Source: an uncultured Sutterella sp. (lineage in GTDB: Bacteria > Pseudomonadota > Gammaproteobacteria > Burkholderiales > Burkholderiaceae_F). Taken from it: a DNA stretch of 23,477 nucleotides. The notes under the pieces were generated by a model. The model was not told where the DNA came from. It searched no databases and saw nothing but the letters and a program-made list of their open reading frames with translations. A program made the position numbers and the translations under genes. The stretch covers positions 1 through 23,477 of the forward strand of contig UPZS01000037.1 in assembly GCA_900538905.1 (NCBI GenBank), read 5' to 3'. This document shows, piece after piece, positions 7,982-16,109 of the stretch (the stretch's first letter is position 1; every line of letters begins with the position of its first letter).

Positions 7982-9646
7982 TTAGTGCTTGAGTGGCTTG
8001 AAGCGAATGCGATGCGGGCGCGCCGCTTCTTCACCAAGGCGCTTTCTCTTGTCGGCTTCGTACTCGTTGTAGTTGCCGTCAAAGAAAACCACCTTACTGT
8101 CGCCTTCGAACGCCAAAATGTGCGTTGCAATTCGGTCAAGGAACCAACGATCGTGCGAGGTCACCAGTGCGCAACCGGCAAATTCAAGCAGTGCTTCTTC
8201 CAACGCACGCAGGGTTTCAACGTCTAAGTCGTTCGAAGGTTCGTCGAGCAACAGCACATTGCCGCCCTTAAGAAGCGTCGCAGCCAAATGCAAACGACCT
8301 CTCTCACCACCCGACAGCACGCCTACCGTCTTTTGCTGATCGCCGCCCTTGAAGTTAAAGCGACCTAGATAAGCTCGCGAGCTCATTTCGAACTTGCCGA
8401 CTTGCAAAATATCAAGTCCACCCGAAATGGCTTCAAAAACGGTCTTGTCGTTGGGAAGCCCCTCACGCGTCTGGTCCACTGCGGCGATCTTGACAGTGTC
8501 GCCGATAACAATCGAACCGGAATCTGGCTGTTCCTTGCCCGTGATCATCTTAAAGAGCGTCGACTTACCGGCACCGTTGGGACCGATCACACCGACAATG
8601 GCGCCGGGCGGAATCGTGAAAGACAAGTCGTCAATTAATAGACGATCGCCGAAACCCTTGCTGACGTTGTGAAACTCGATGACTTTATTGCCAAGGCGAT
8701 CAGCCACCGGAATAAAGATTTCATTGGTTTCGTTGCGGCTCTGATATTCGTAGCTCGACAGTTCCTCAAAGCGATTCAAGCGAGCCTTTGCCTTTGCCTG
8801 GCGTCCCTTGGGATTCTGGCGAACCCATTCCAATTCGTGCTTAATGGCTTTGGCGCGGGATTCCTGCTGCCGCTTTTCCTGCTCAAGGCGCTTTTCCTTC
8901 TGATCAAGCCAGGACGAGTAGTTGCCCTTCCAGGGAATACCTTCTCCGCGATCCAATTCAAGGATCCACTCGGCAGCATTGTCAAGGAAGTAACGATCAT
9001 GCGTCACGGCAACCACCGTCCCCGGGAAACGGTGCAAGAACTGTTCCAACCACTCAACACTTTCGGCATCCAAGTGATTGGTCGGTTCGTCGAGCAGGAG
9101 CATATCCGGACGAGAAAGCAAAAGTCGGCACAATGCTACACGGCGCTTTTCACCGCCCGACAGATGACCGATCTTGGCGTCCCAAGGCGGCAAACGCAAC
9201 GCATCAGCGGCAATTTCCATCTGCGTCGAAGCATCCGTACCGGCAGCGGCAATGATGGCTTCCAGGCGAGCCTGTTCAGCAGCCAGAGCATCGAAATCGG
9301 CGTCCGGCTCAGCATACGCGGCATAAACAGCATCAAGCTTGGCCTGCGCCTGCATCACTTCGCCCATGCCTTCTTCGACAGCTTGTCGAACCGTTGCTTC
9401 AGGATCAAGCTGCGGTTCCTGCGGCAGATAACCGATTTTGAGATCGTTTTGCCACGTGATTTCGCCGTCAATCTCCTTGTCAACACCGGCCATAATCTTC
9501 AACAGGGTTGATTTGCCGGCACCGTTGAGTCCCAAAACGCCGATCTTGGCGCCCGGGAAAAACGACAGAGAAATATCTTTGAGAATGAATCGCTTGGGCG
9601 GAACCACTTTAGCCACGCGATTCATGGTCATGACGTATTGAGCCAT
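7982..9646 (-). CDS. ettA: Energy-dependent translational throttle protein EttA (ABC-F ATPase)
   Basis: The protein has 554 residues, matching E. coli EttA (555), and contains two ABC ATPase domains with no membrane part. Domain 1 has Walker A GLNGAGKST (residues 39-47), signature LSGGEKRRVALCRLLL and the family's LLLDEPTNHLDAESVEWLE. The EttA arm and linker follow, rich in charged residues (KEKRLEQEKRQQESRAKAIK). Domain 2 has GPNGAGKST, LSGGERGRLHLAATLL and LLLDEPSNDLDVETLRALEE. EttA binds the ribosomal E site and gates the first translation steps according to the ATP/ADP ratio. The start ATG 9646-9644 has AGGA a few bases upstream. It leads a probable ettA-dnaE unit and is divergent from the MltD gene. 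Confidence 0.95.
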   Translation of the reverse strand: MAQYVMTMNRVAKVVPPKRFILKDISLSFFPGAKIGVLGLNGAGKSTLLKIMAGVDKEIDGEITWQNDLKIGYLPQEPQLDPEATVRQAVEEGMGEVMQAQAKLDAVYAAYAEPDADFDALAAEQARLEAIIAAAGTDASTQMEIAADALRLPPWDAKIGHLSGGEKRRVALCRLLLSRPDMLLLDEPTNHLDAESVEWLEQFLHRFPGTVVAVTHDRYFLDNAAEWILELDRGEGIPWKGNYSSWLDQKEKRLEQEKRQQESRAKAIKHELEWVRQNPKGRQAKAKARLNRFEELSSYEYQSRNETNEIFIPVADRLGNKVIEFHNVSKGFGDRLLIDDLSFTIPPGAIVGVIGPNGAGKSTLFKMITGKEQPDSGSIVIGDTVKIAAVDQTREGLPNDKTVFEAISGGLDILQVGKFEMSSRAYLGRFNFKGGDQQKTVGVLSGGERGRLHLAATLLKGGNVLLLDEPSNDLDVETLRALEEALLEFAGCALVTSHDRWFLDRIATHILAFEGDSKVVFFDGNYNEYEADKRKRLGEEAARPHRIRFKPLKH

Positions 9647-9796
9647 TTGTCCTGATCTTTGATTGAAAATGGAAATTAGAACGTAGAATTATGCCCGTGC
9701 CGTGCGAAGCACACAAACGGGGACAGATGATTACCTGTCTGCTATTTTGCCCTTTTGCTCTGTTCGCGGCTGATTATTTTTTCTTGTCTCGCATTC
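9647..9796. promoter_or_regulatory. Divergent ettA / mltD intergenic region with stem-loop potential
   Basis: These 150 bases must hold the promoters for ettA and the MltD gene. CCCGT at 9694-9698 pairs with ACGGG at 9717-9721, enclosing an inner stem GTGC (9702-9705) and GCAC (9709-9712) with a GAA loop. Directly after it, GACAG (9722-9726) and CTGTC (9735-9739) form an inverted repeat with an 8-base spacer. A TAGAAT at 9684-9689 resembles a -10 box for the plus strand. The last 20 bases before the mltD ATG are pyrimidine-rich and lack a ribosome site. The regulator, if any, is unknown. Confidence 0.3.
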
Positions 9797-11296
9797 ATGG
9801 ACTCTCTGCGCAAATCTTTGATCTGTTTTATTGCCGGCATTTGCTTCGTCGGTTCGGTGTTTTGCGCAGAAACACCGGCTGTTGCCGAAGTGCGCCAAGC
9901 TGATGATCTTCCTGCTACGGAAGCAGAAGTATCTCCCCCGGTTGACATCTGGGATCGCATCCGACGCGGCTACGCCATGCCTAAGCTCAACAACTCCCGA
10001 GTGAAAACTTCGCTTAGGAGCTATAGCCGTAATCCTCGCCACATCGAGCGAGTCTTCGAGCGTGCCGGCAAGTATCTCTACCACATCGTCGACGAAATTG
10101 AACAGCGAGGGCTTCCCACCGAACTTGCTCTTTTGCCGTTCGTAGAAAGTGCCTTTCAACCGGAAGCTCTGTCTCACGCCAAAGCATCCGGACTCTGGCA
10201 GTTCATGCCTCAGACTGGCAACATTTATTCGCTTCAGCAGAACTTCTGGAAAGATGAACGCCGAGACGTACTGCAAAGCACGCGCGCGGCGTTGGATTAT
10301 CTGGAAAAGCTCTACCAACAATTTGGTGACTGGCATTTGGCTCTTGCTGCCTACAACTGGGGCGAAGGCAGTGTTTCGCGTGCTATCCGAAGAGCCAAAG
10401 CGCGCGGTCGCAAAGCTGATTACGCTCATTTGCGCATGCCCCGGGAGACGGCTTACTACGTACCGCGTCTAGAAGCCATCCGAGAAATTGTGGCTACCCC
10501 GGAAAAGTTTGGCATTAACTTGCCGGAAATTGAAAACGCTCCGTACTTTGTCCGTGTCACAAAAAGCCGTGACATTGACATGAAGACCGCAGCCGAACTT
10601 GCCGAAATGGATCCCGATGAGTTTCGACTACTCAATCCCGGCTTCAATTTACCGGTGATCGTCGCCAGTCACAATTCCGTCATGCTGCTTCCGATGGAAA
10701 ACTTGGAAGTCTTCATGGACAACCTGGCAAGTTGGGTCAACACCGGCAAACCCCTTTCAAGCTGGGTGCTTTATCACCTTAAAGAGGGTGAAACGCTTGC
10801 CGATGTCGCCCTGAAGTCCGGCATGACCGAAGAGGAACTGCGCCGCGTCAACCGTATTCCTAAAGGGCGCAAGGTATTGGCCGGCTCCGCCTTGTTGGTT
10901 GACGCCAACGGTCAACTTGCTCCTGAAATTGCTCAGGAAGAACTCAATGCCGGGCTTAAGCTTTCGGCTCCCGAAGTGCGCCGCGTCGTTTATCGCGTCC
11001 GCCGAGGCGACTCGATTTATACCATTGCAAAAAAATACGGTATTACACAACGCTCCATCCGTCGCACAAATAATTTGCGAAGCTCTCGCCTGCGCATCGG
11101 ACAGCGCCTTGTGCTCGTGATACCGCCGCGCGCTACAACGCAACCGCCCCCCGGAAAAAACGTTCATGTGGTCAGACGCGGCGAGACACTTTTTTCAATT
11201 GCAAAAAAGTACGGCACGAGTGTCTCTAAAATCCGTATCATCAACAACTTAAGAACGACTCGAATCTCCATCGGACAACGTTTGAAGATTCGCTAA
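9797..11296 (+). CDS. mltD: MltD-type lytic murein transglycosylase with three LysM repeats
   Basis: The enzyme cleaves peptidoglycan between MurNAc and GlcNAc, forming 1,6-anhydro ends. The protein has 499 residues from ATG 9797. A signal peptide (MDSLRKSLICFIAGICFVGS, likely cut after FCA) is followed by a short linker. The SLT domain spans about 90-235, with LPFVESAF holding the catalytic Glu117, SGLWQFMPQTG (131-141) and LAAYNWGEGSV (183-193). The segment near 250-320 resembles the MltD helical connector. LysM peptidoglycan-binding repeats lie at about 323-368 (divergent), 397-441 and 455-498; the last two share RRGxxxxxIAKKYG. E. coli MltD is a lipoprotein with two LysM repeats. Here no lipobox Cys is seen, so a soluble periplasmic form is likely. 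An upstream TTG (9755) would spoil the signal peptide. fabI follows after 32 bases. Confidence 0.9.
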   Translation: MDSLRKSLICFIAGICFVGSVFCAETPAVAEVRQADDLPATEAEVSPPVDIWDRIRRGYAMPKLNNSRVKTSLRSYSRNPRHIERVFERAGKYLYHIVDEIEQRGLPTELALLPFVESAFQPEALSHAKASGLWQFMPQTGNIYSLQQNFWKDERRDVLQSTRAALDYLEKLYQQFGDWHLALAAYNWGEGSVSRAIRRAKARGRKADYAHLRMPRETAYYVPRLEAIREIVATPEKFGINLPEIENAPYFVRVTKSRDIDMKTAAELAEMDPDEFRLLNPGFNLPVIVASHNSVMLLPMENLEVFMDNLASWVNTGKPLSSWVLYHLKEGETLADVALKSGMTEEELRRVNRIPKGRKVLAGSALLVDANGQLAPEIAQEELNAGLKLSAPEVRRVVYRVRRGDSIYTIAKKYGITQRSIRRTNNLRSSRLRIGQRLVLVIPPRATTQPPPGKNVHVVRRGETLFSIAKKYGTSVSKIRIINNLRTTRISIGQRLKIR

Positions 11297-11328
11297 AAAA
11301 CAAAAAAATCCTTACCGAGGAATAAATC

Positions 11329-12123
11329 ATGGGATTTCTGCAAGGCAAGAAACTTTTGATCACGGGCGTGTTGTCGAACCGTTCGATCGCCTACGGCATC
11401 GCCCGAGCCTGCCATCGCGAAGGTGCTGAGCTCGCCTTTACTTATGTCGGCGAACGCTTCCACGACCGTATCGTTGAGTTTGCCAAAGAATTCGGCAGCG
11501 ACATCTGCCTTGAAATGGACGTCACCAAAGACGATCAGATCGCCAACGTGATGGGCGAGTTGAAGGAGCGCTGGGGTGGTTTGGACGGTTTCGTGCATTC
11601 CATCGGCTTCGCTCCGCGCGAATGCATTGCCGGTGACTACCTTGAAGGTGTCGGCCGCGAATCCTTCCGCACCGCCATGGAAATCTCCGCGCTGTCCTAT
11701 CCGGTTCTCGCCAAGGCCGCTCTTCCATTGATGGAAGGTCGTGCCGCATCGATTCTCGCACTGACCTATATCGGCAGCGAACGCACAGTTCCGAACTACA
11801 ACACCATGGGCGTTTGTAAAGCAGCTCTTGAAGCTTCCACGCGTTATCTTGCCGGCAGTCTTGGCCCCAAGGGCATACGTGCCAACGCCATCAGCTCAGG
11901 CCCGATCAAGACGCTGGCAGCTTCCGGCATTCAGAACTTCTCAAAGATTCTGACCTACATGGAACATTCCGCTCCTCTGCGCCGTACTGTCACGATTGAT
12001 GAGGTCGGCAATACCGCAGCGTTCCTTCTCTCGGATCTGGCTAGCGGCATCACTGGCAATGTGGCCTACGTTGACGCCGGTTTCCACAGCGTTGGCGTGA
12101 GCCCTGTGTTGGTGGAAGAATGA
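11329..12123 (+). CDS. fabI: Enoyl-[acyl-carrier-protein] reductase [NADH] FabI
   Basis: FabI performs the last reduction of each fatty acid elongation cycle in the cytoplasm, reducing trans-2-enoyl-ACP with NADH. The 264-residue length matches E. coli FabI (262). The N-terminal nucleotide site is LITGVLSNRSIAYGIA (10-25). Catalytic residues of this divergent SDR family are Tyr147 (in LTYIGSE), Tyr157 and Lys164 (PNYNTMGVCK, spacing Tyr-x6-Lys). Gly93 in HSIGFAP is the position where E. coli FabI mutations reduce triclosan binding, and it is wild type here. The ribosome site GAGGAA sits 7 bases before the ATG. It probably shares a transcript with mltD and is closed by the terminator at 12153-12190. 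Confidence 0.96.
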   Translation: MGFLQGKKLLITGVLSNRSIAYGIARACHREGAELAFTYVGERFHDRIVEFAKEFGSDICLEMDVTKDDQIANVMGELKERWGGLDGFVHSIGFAPRECIAGDYLEGVGRESFRTAMEISALSYPVLAKAALPLMEGRAASILALTYIGSERTVPNYNTMGVCKAALEASTRYLAGSLGPKGIRANAISSGPIKTLAASGIQNFSKILTYMEHSAPLRRTVTIDEVGNTAAFLLSDLASGITGNVAYVDAGFHSVGVSPVLVEE

Positions 12124-12152
12124 CAATTCTTTAGAATTCTGCTCCGAAACGA

Positions 12153-12190
12153 GGTGTTGCAAGGGAACCTCATGCAACACCTTTTTTATT
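12153..12190 (+). terminator. Rho-independent terminator after fabI
   Basis: GGTGTTGCA (12153-12161) pairs perfectly with TGCAACACC (12173-12181) across an 11-base loop and is followed directly by TTTTTTATT. It ends the mltD-fabI unit and isolates it from the rml cassette. Confidence 0.9.
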
Positions 12191-12228
12191 AGATCCATGT
12201 TCCAAATAAGCTCTCAGCGCCCCCCAAA

Positions 12229-13107
12229 ATGAAAGGTATCGTTTTAGCCGGCGGTAGTGGCAGTCGCCTCGCTCCACTTACAAACACAACCTCCAAACAG
12301 CTCCTCCCGGTATATGACAAACCCATGGTGTACTACCCTTTGGCAACACTGATGGATTTGGGGATCAAGGATGTTTTAATCATTTCAACGCCTCGCGACC
12401 TCCCTAACATTGAAGCTTTGTTTGGAGATGGAAATCAATACGGGCTCAACATCACGTATCGTGTGCAATCCGCGCCGAATGGAATTGCGGAGTGCTTCCT
12501 GCTCGCAGATGATTTCATTGATGAACCTGTTTGCCTGATTCTCGGCGACAACATCTTCATTCTTCGTGAAGAGTTATTGCAATTGCGCCGGTTCGTTCAG
12601 GAGCCTCTAGATACTGCCGCAATTTTGCTCTGCCCGGTACAAGATCCCGAGCGATTCGGAGTTGCCAATTGCGATGAGGACGGACGCGTAGTAAAGCTTG
12701 AAGAAAAACCTCGTACTCCAACATCAAATCTAGCTTCAGTTGGCCTGTATTTTTACCCTGCTGACGTACTTGACAAAGCGCGACAACTAAAACCCTCTTC
12801 AAGAGGAGAGTTGGAAATCACCGACCTCAACAACATCTATCTTCAAGAAAACCGTCTCAACGCGCTTCGCATGACAGATTCTTCCCTCTGGCTGGATGCG
12901 GGAACTCCAGACTCTCTCCTTCAAGCTTCGGTAGAAGTTGAACGGGAGATTCGTGAACACGGTAACCCTGTCGGCTATCTCGAAGTGTTGGCATTACGAC
13001 GCGGGCTGATTAAAGCAACAAGTTTTGAGGCCCTTGTAACTTCACTTAAACCCGGTACTCCCTATAGAGAGAAACTGCGTCAACTGGCCTTCGGTCGAGA
13101 TGTTTAA
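12229..13107 (+). CDS. rmlA: Glucose-1-phosphate thymidylyltransferase RmlA
   Basis: This enzyme makes dTDP-glucose from dTTP and glucose-1-phosphate, the first step to dTDP-L-rhamnose. Its 292-residue length is typical. The nucleotide-binding loop is KGIVLAGGSGSRLAPLT, with Ser where Thr is usual in GGSGTRL. The sugar-phosphate region SKQLLPVYDKPMVYYPL follows. ILGDNIF contains the metal-binding Asp near residue 107, and FGVANCDEDGRVVKLEEKP and TPDSLLQAS are further family motifs. It is the first gene of a four-gene rml set and starts 38 bases after the fabI terminator. The 20 bases before the ATG include a run of six C and no Shine-Dalgarno sequence; any promoter must sit in this short gap, and none is clear. 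Confidence 0.96.
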   Translation: MKGIVLAGGSGSRLAPLTNTTSKQLLPVYDKPMVYYPLATLMDLGIKDVLIISTPRDLPNIEALFGDGNQYGLNITYRVQSAPNGIAECFLLADDFIDEPVCLILGDNIFILREELLQLRRFVQEPLDTAAILLCPVQDPERFGVANCDEDGRVVKLEEKPRTPTSNLASVGLYFYPADVLDKARQLKPSSRGELEITDLNNIYLQENRLNALRMTDSSLWLDAGTPDSLLQASVEVEREIREHGNPVGYLEVLALRRGLIKATSFEALVTSLKPGTPYREKLRQLAFGRDV

Positions 13108-13119
13108 CGGAGTCCTTTC

Positions 13120-13686
13120 ATGGAAAAAAAAGAAACAGCAATCTCCGGCGTGTTCGTTCTGGAACCACGAGTGTTTGGCGACTCACGCGGTTGGTTCTAT
13201 GAGTCGTACAATGCCAAAGTTTTTTCAGACCTTGGCATTTGTGCGGATTTTGTCCAAGACAACGAATCTTTTTCTAGCTACGGCGTACTCAGAGGACTTC
13301 ACTTCCAAAAAGGCGAATATGCTCAAGCGAAGCTTGTTCGTGTATTGTCCGGTCGCGTACTGGATGTAGCTGTTGACATCCGCGCAGGTTCCCCAACATA
13401 CGGCAAGCACGTAGCCGTTGAACTTTCTTCAGAGAACAAACGACAGTTGTTTATCCCCCGTGGATTTGCACACGGTTTCGCTGTGCTGTCAGACACCGCA
13501 CACTTCGCGTACAAGTGTGACAACTTCTACGCTCCGCAGAGCGAAGGCTCTATCTTTGCTCTTGACGAGTCTCTCGGCATTGATTGGCAACTTCCTCGCG
13601 AGGTGTGCCGATTTTCCGATAAAGACCTTTCTGCCGCCTCCTGGAAAACATACTGCGGATTCCCCGTTTTCCGATTTGAGGAGTAA
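13120..13686 (+). CDS. rmlC: dTDP-4-dehydrorhamnose 3,5-epimerase RmlC
   Basis: RmlC epimerises C3 and C5 of dTDP-4-keto-6-deoxyglucose, the third step of dTDP-rhamnose synthesis. The 188-residue cupin shows the family opening LEPRVFGDSRGWFYESYN and FVQDNESFSS. LRGLHFQ carries the catalytic His61; Lys71 follows in QAKLVRVLSG. HFAYKCDNFY places the catalytic Tyr at 131. The substrate-binding stretch FIPRGFAHGF lies at 111-120. GGAG sits before the ATG. It starts 12 bases after rmlA and ends 6 bases before rmlD, so one operon is clear. Confidence 0.96.
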   Translation: MEKKETAISGVFVLEPRVFGDSRGWFYESYNAKVFSDLGICADFVQDNESFSSYGVLRGLHFQKGEYAQAKLVRVLSGRVLDVAVDIRAGSPTYGKHVAVELSSENKRQLFIPRGFAHGFAVLSDTAHFAYKCDNFYAPQSEGSIFALDESLGIDWQLPREVCRFSDKDLSAASWKTYCGFPVFRFEE

Positions 13687-13692
13687 CCCATT

Positions 13693-14520
13693 ATGCTGCT
13701 CATCACTGGAGCAAACGGACAATTAGGAAAAGCAGTAATTGAACAATGCCTGCGTCAGGGCATTTCGTTTTGTCCTGTCACTAAGGCCGAACTTGATATC
13801 ACTTGTGCGTCAAGCGTGATCAGGCTTGTTTCCGAACAAAAGTTCGACTGCATCATTAACTGCGCGGCTTATACGGCCGTTGACGCAGCTGAAACTGATG
13901 TTGCCAATGCCTACAACGTTAATGCATTCGGTCCATGGATGTTAGCATCCACCGGAGTGCCGATTCTTCATGTCTCTACGGATTACGTGTTTGACGGTAC
14001 AGCCGTTTCACCCTATGAAACAAATGACCTATCACGACCGTTATCCGTCTATGGCTTGACTAAACGCGCCGGGGAAGTCTCTCTTTTAGAAGGGCAATTC
14101 AGCGGGGTCATCATTCGCACTGCCTGGGTTTACTCCAAAGCAGCCGAGTCACGCAACTTCTTTAATACGATATCGAGACTTGCAGCAGAGCGAGATACCT
14201 TGCGTGTGGTCAGCGATCAAACTGGGACTCCGACAAGGGCCAAAGACCTTGCTCAAGCATTGTTGACCTTATACAAACAAGGTGCACACAAGCAACCCAT
14301 GCATGTTATGCACTTTACCAATGCTGGCCAATGTTCCTGGTATGACTTTGCTTGCGAGATTGTAAAAACAACTGGCAGTTCCTGTGCCATTGTTCCCATT
14401 ACAACAGCGGAATATCCGACGAAAGCCGTACGCCCTGCATTTAGCGTTCTTTCCCTGAAATCTCTTGAACCCTATGGGATCAAGCCTCGTTCCTGGCTTG
14501 AAGCTCTTACCGATGAGTAA
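13693..14520 (+). CDS. rmlD: dTDP-4-dehydrorhamnose reductase RmlD
   Basis: RmlD reduces dTDP-4-keto-rhamnose to dTDP-L-rhamnose with NAD(P)H. The 275-residue extended SDR protein begins with the dinucleotide loop TGANGQLGKA (5-14). NCAAYTAVDAAETD (56-69), HVSTDYVFDG (93-102) and the catalytic Tyr120-xxx-Lys124 of YGLTKRAGE follow. Between NVNAFGP and the STDYVFDG strand the protein appears about four residues shorter than RmlD relatives I remember, a helix trimmed by one turn. The catalytic parts are intact. GAGGAG lies upstream of the ATG, inside the end of rmlC. Its stop overlaps the likely rmlB start by 8 bases. Confidence 0.95.
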   Translation: MLLITGANGQLGKAVIEQCLRQGISFCPVTKAELDITCASSVIRLVSEQKFDCIINCAAYTAVDAAETDVANAYNVNAFGPWMLASTGVPILHVSTDYVFDGTAVSPYETNDLSRPLSVYGLTKRAGEVSLLEGQFSGVIIRTAWVYSKAAESRNFFNTISRLAAERDTLRVVSDQTGTPTRAKDLAQALLTLYKQGAHKQPMHVMHFTNAGQCSWYDFACEIVKTTGSSCAIVPITTAEYPTKAVRPAFSVLSLKSLEPYGIKPRSWLEALTDE

Positions 14521-15520
14521 CAAACAGATGTTCGAAAAATCCATCCTTGTGACTGGTGGTGCAGGCTTTATCGGCGCCAATTTTGTCAGCCATTTTTCCA
14601 AAGCATATCCCCACTACCGAATCATTGATCTGGACGCTCTCACCTATGCTGCGCATCCCGCCGTTTTTGAGTTGCAAGCGCAGATGGGCAATGTCATTCC
14701 CGTCAAAGGCAATATTTGCGATGTAGCATTAATTCGACAGTTGTTACGCCAGTACTCAATTACTGGTGTCATACACTTTGCCGCTGAAAGTCACGTTGAC
14801 AACTCCATCGCAAATCCGCTGATTTTTGTGGAAACGAATATCAACGGAACAGCCAATCTTTTGAATGAATGCCTCAACTACTGGCGGGAAATTGGTTGCT
14901 TAGAGTCTGCTCGTTTCCACCACATTTCAACCGATGAGGTATACGGCAGTCTCGGTACCGAAGGTTTCTTCACGGAAGATACTCCTTATGCCCCTAACAG
15001 TCCCTATTCCGCCAGCAAAGCCTCTTCCGACCTGTTGGTCCGTGCCTATGCTCACACATATGGGCTAAACACAACCATCTCCAACTGTTCCAACAATTAC
15101 GGGCCCTGGCAGCACAGTGAAAAATTCATACCAACCATCATCCGTAAGTGCCTAGCTCATGAACCTATTCCCGTGTATGGCAAGGGACTCAACATTCGCG
15201 ACTGGCTTTGGGTGGGGGACCACTGTCAAGCTATTGCCCTTATTTTCCATAAGGGTAAAACTGGTGAGAGCTACAACGTTGGGGGGCACAACGAAAGAAC
15301 AAATCTGCAAATCGTCGATACGGTATGCAACGTTCTTAACGAACTCCACCCCTGGAACGGACACGACTATAACGAGTTACTCAGCTTTGTAAATGATCGT
15401 CCCGGTCATGATTTCCGGTATGCGATTGATCCCTCAAAAATCTCTGAGGAACTAGGCTGGATCTCACAAACCACTTTTGAGCAAGGGATTCGTCAGACTG
15501 TTCAGTGGTACCTTCAATAG
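14513..15520 (+). CDS. rmlB: dTDP-glucose 4,6-dehydratase RmlB
   Basis: RmlB converts dTDP-glucose to dTDP-4-keto-6-deoxyglucose, the second pathway step, using bound NAD. From ATG 14513 it has 335 residues, a little short of the usual 350-360. Visible motifs are VTGGAGFIGANF (13-24), FAAESHVDNSI (89-99), the catalytic Thr-Asp-Glu at 140-142 in STDEVYGSLG, and Tyr165-xxx-Lys169 in YSASKASSDLLVRAY. NNYGPWQHSEKFIP and YNVGGHNERTNLQIV are also typical. The start ATGAGTAA overlaps the rmlD stop; a second ATG at 14528 is close and possible. A TTG at 14465 would extend it, but the extra residues are not family-like. The gene ends the rml operon before a strong terminator. Confidence 0.95.
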   Translation: MSNKQMFEKSILVTGGAGFIGANFVSHFSKAYPHYRIIDLDALTYAAHPAVFELQAQMGNVIPVKGNICDVALIRQLLRQYSITGVIHFAAESHVDNSIANPLIFVETNINGTANLLNECLNYWREIGCLESARFHHISTDEVYGSLGTEGFFTEDTPYAPNSPYSASKASSDLLVRAYAHTYGLNTTISNCSNNYGPWQHSEKFIPTIIRKCLAHEPIPVYGKGLNIRDWLWVGDHCQAIALIFHKGKTGESYNVGGHNERTNLQIVDTVCNVLNELHPWNGHDYNELLSFVNDRPGHDFRYAIDPSKISEELGWISQTTFEQGIRQTVQWYLQ

Positions 15521-15536
15521 TTGGTACTCATGCAGT

Positions 15537-15582
15537 AAAAAAGCCGAGCTTGAACAATCACAATTCCAGCTCGGCTTTTTAA
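15537..15582. terminator. Bidirectional Rho-independent terminator between rmlB and fur
   Basis: AAAAAGCCGAGCT (15538-15550) pairs with AGCTCGGCTTTTT (15568-15580), a 13-pair stem with a 17-base loop. T runs exist on both strands. It can end the rml operon on the plus strand and fur on the minus strand; the fur stop is about 25 bases away. Confidence 0.9.
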
Positions 15583-15605
15583 TTCGATTGTTTGACAATA
15601 AGCAA

Positions 15606-16079
15606 CTACTTGCGGCGAATCTTTTCCTTCTTCCGACAATCTTCGCAAATACCGTATAACGCCAAAGCGTGTCCTTCAAGCTCAAAGCCCAAACGCACAG
15701 CGATTTGTTTTTGGCGTTTCTCGATTTCCTTATCAACGAACTCTTCGACTCGCCCGCAACGCGTACAGACGATGTGGTCGTGATGCGCCCCATCATCCAT
15801 CTCATAGGTTGCGCGGTCATTGCCGAAATAGTGTCGGACGATAAGCCCCGCCGCCTCAAATTGAGTCAAAACGCGATAAACGGTTGCAAGCCCGACTTCG
15901 ATATTTTCCGCAACCAACTGCTTGTAGATATCTTCCGCCGTCAGGTGGCGCACAGCCCCGGATTCCTGCGCCTTTTGAAAGAGTTCCAGAATACGCATGC
16001 GAGGCGCAGTCGCTTTGAGTCCGACATTTTTCAGTTCCTGTTCGGGCTCAAGCATCTCATGTTCATTGTTTACGCTCAT
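15606..16079 (-). CDS. fur: Ferric uptake regulator Fur
   Basis: Fur is a dimeric DNA-binding protein that represses iron uptake genes when loaded with Fe(II). It has 157 residues, slightly above the usual 140-150. The N-terminal winged helix includes LKATAPRMRILELF (21-34) and IEVGLATVYRVLTQFEAAGL (60-79). The metal-binding dimerisation part shows AHHDHIVCTRCGRVEEF with the HHDH and CxxC elements, then a second CxxC pair in GICEDCRK. The basic tail KKEKIRRK is common in betaproteobacterial Fur. GAGGAT precedes the ATG. Its position beside bamE and dapB is widespread in Burkholderiales. A Fur-box-like sequence upstream suggests autoregulation. Confidence 0.96.
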   Translation of the reverse strand: MSVNNEHEMLEPEQELKNVGLKATAPRMRILELFQKAQESGAVRHLTAEDIYKQLVAENIEVGLATVYRVLTQFEAAGLIVRHYFGNDRATYEMDDGAHHDHIVCTRCGRVEEFVDKEIEKRQKQIAVRLGFELEGHALALYGICEDCRKKEKIRRK

Positions 16080-16109
16080 TAGCTATCCTCAAAAGGCTCA
16101 TTTCAATCC

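Noticed and set aside
8669..9511. 280-codon open frame opposite ettA
   Set aside because: Antisense shadow of a fully conserved ABC-F gene; composition looks like a reverse complement of coding DNA.
14465..14512. Upstream TTG extension of rmlB into rmlD
   Set aside because: The extra residues precede the conserved N-terminus and do not resemble RmlB; ATG 14513 or 14528 is better placed.
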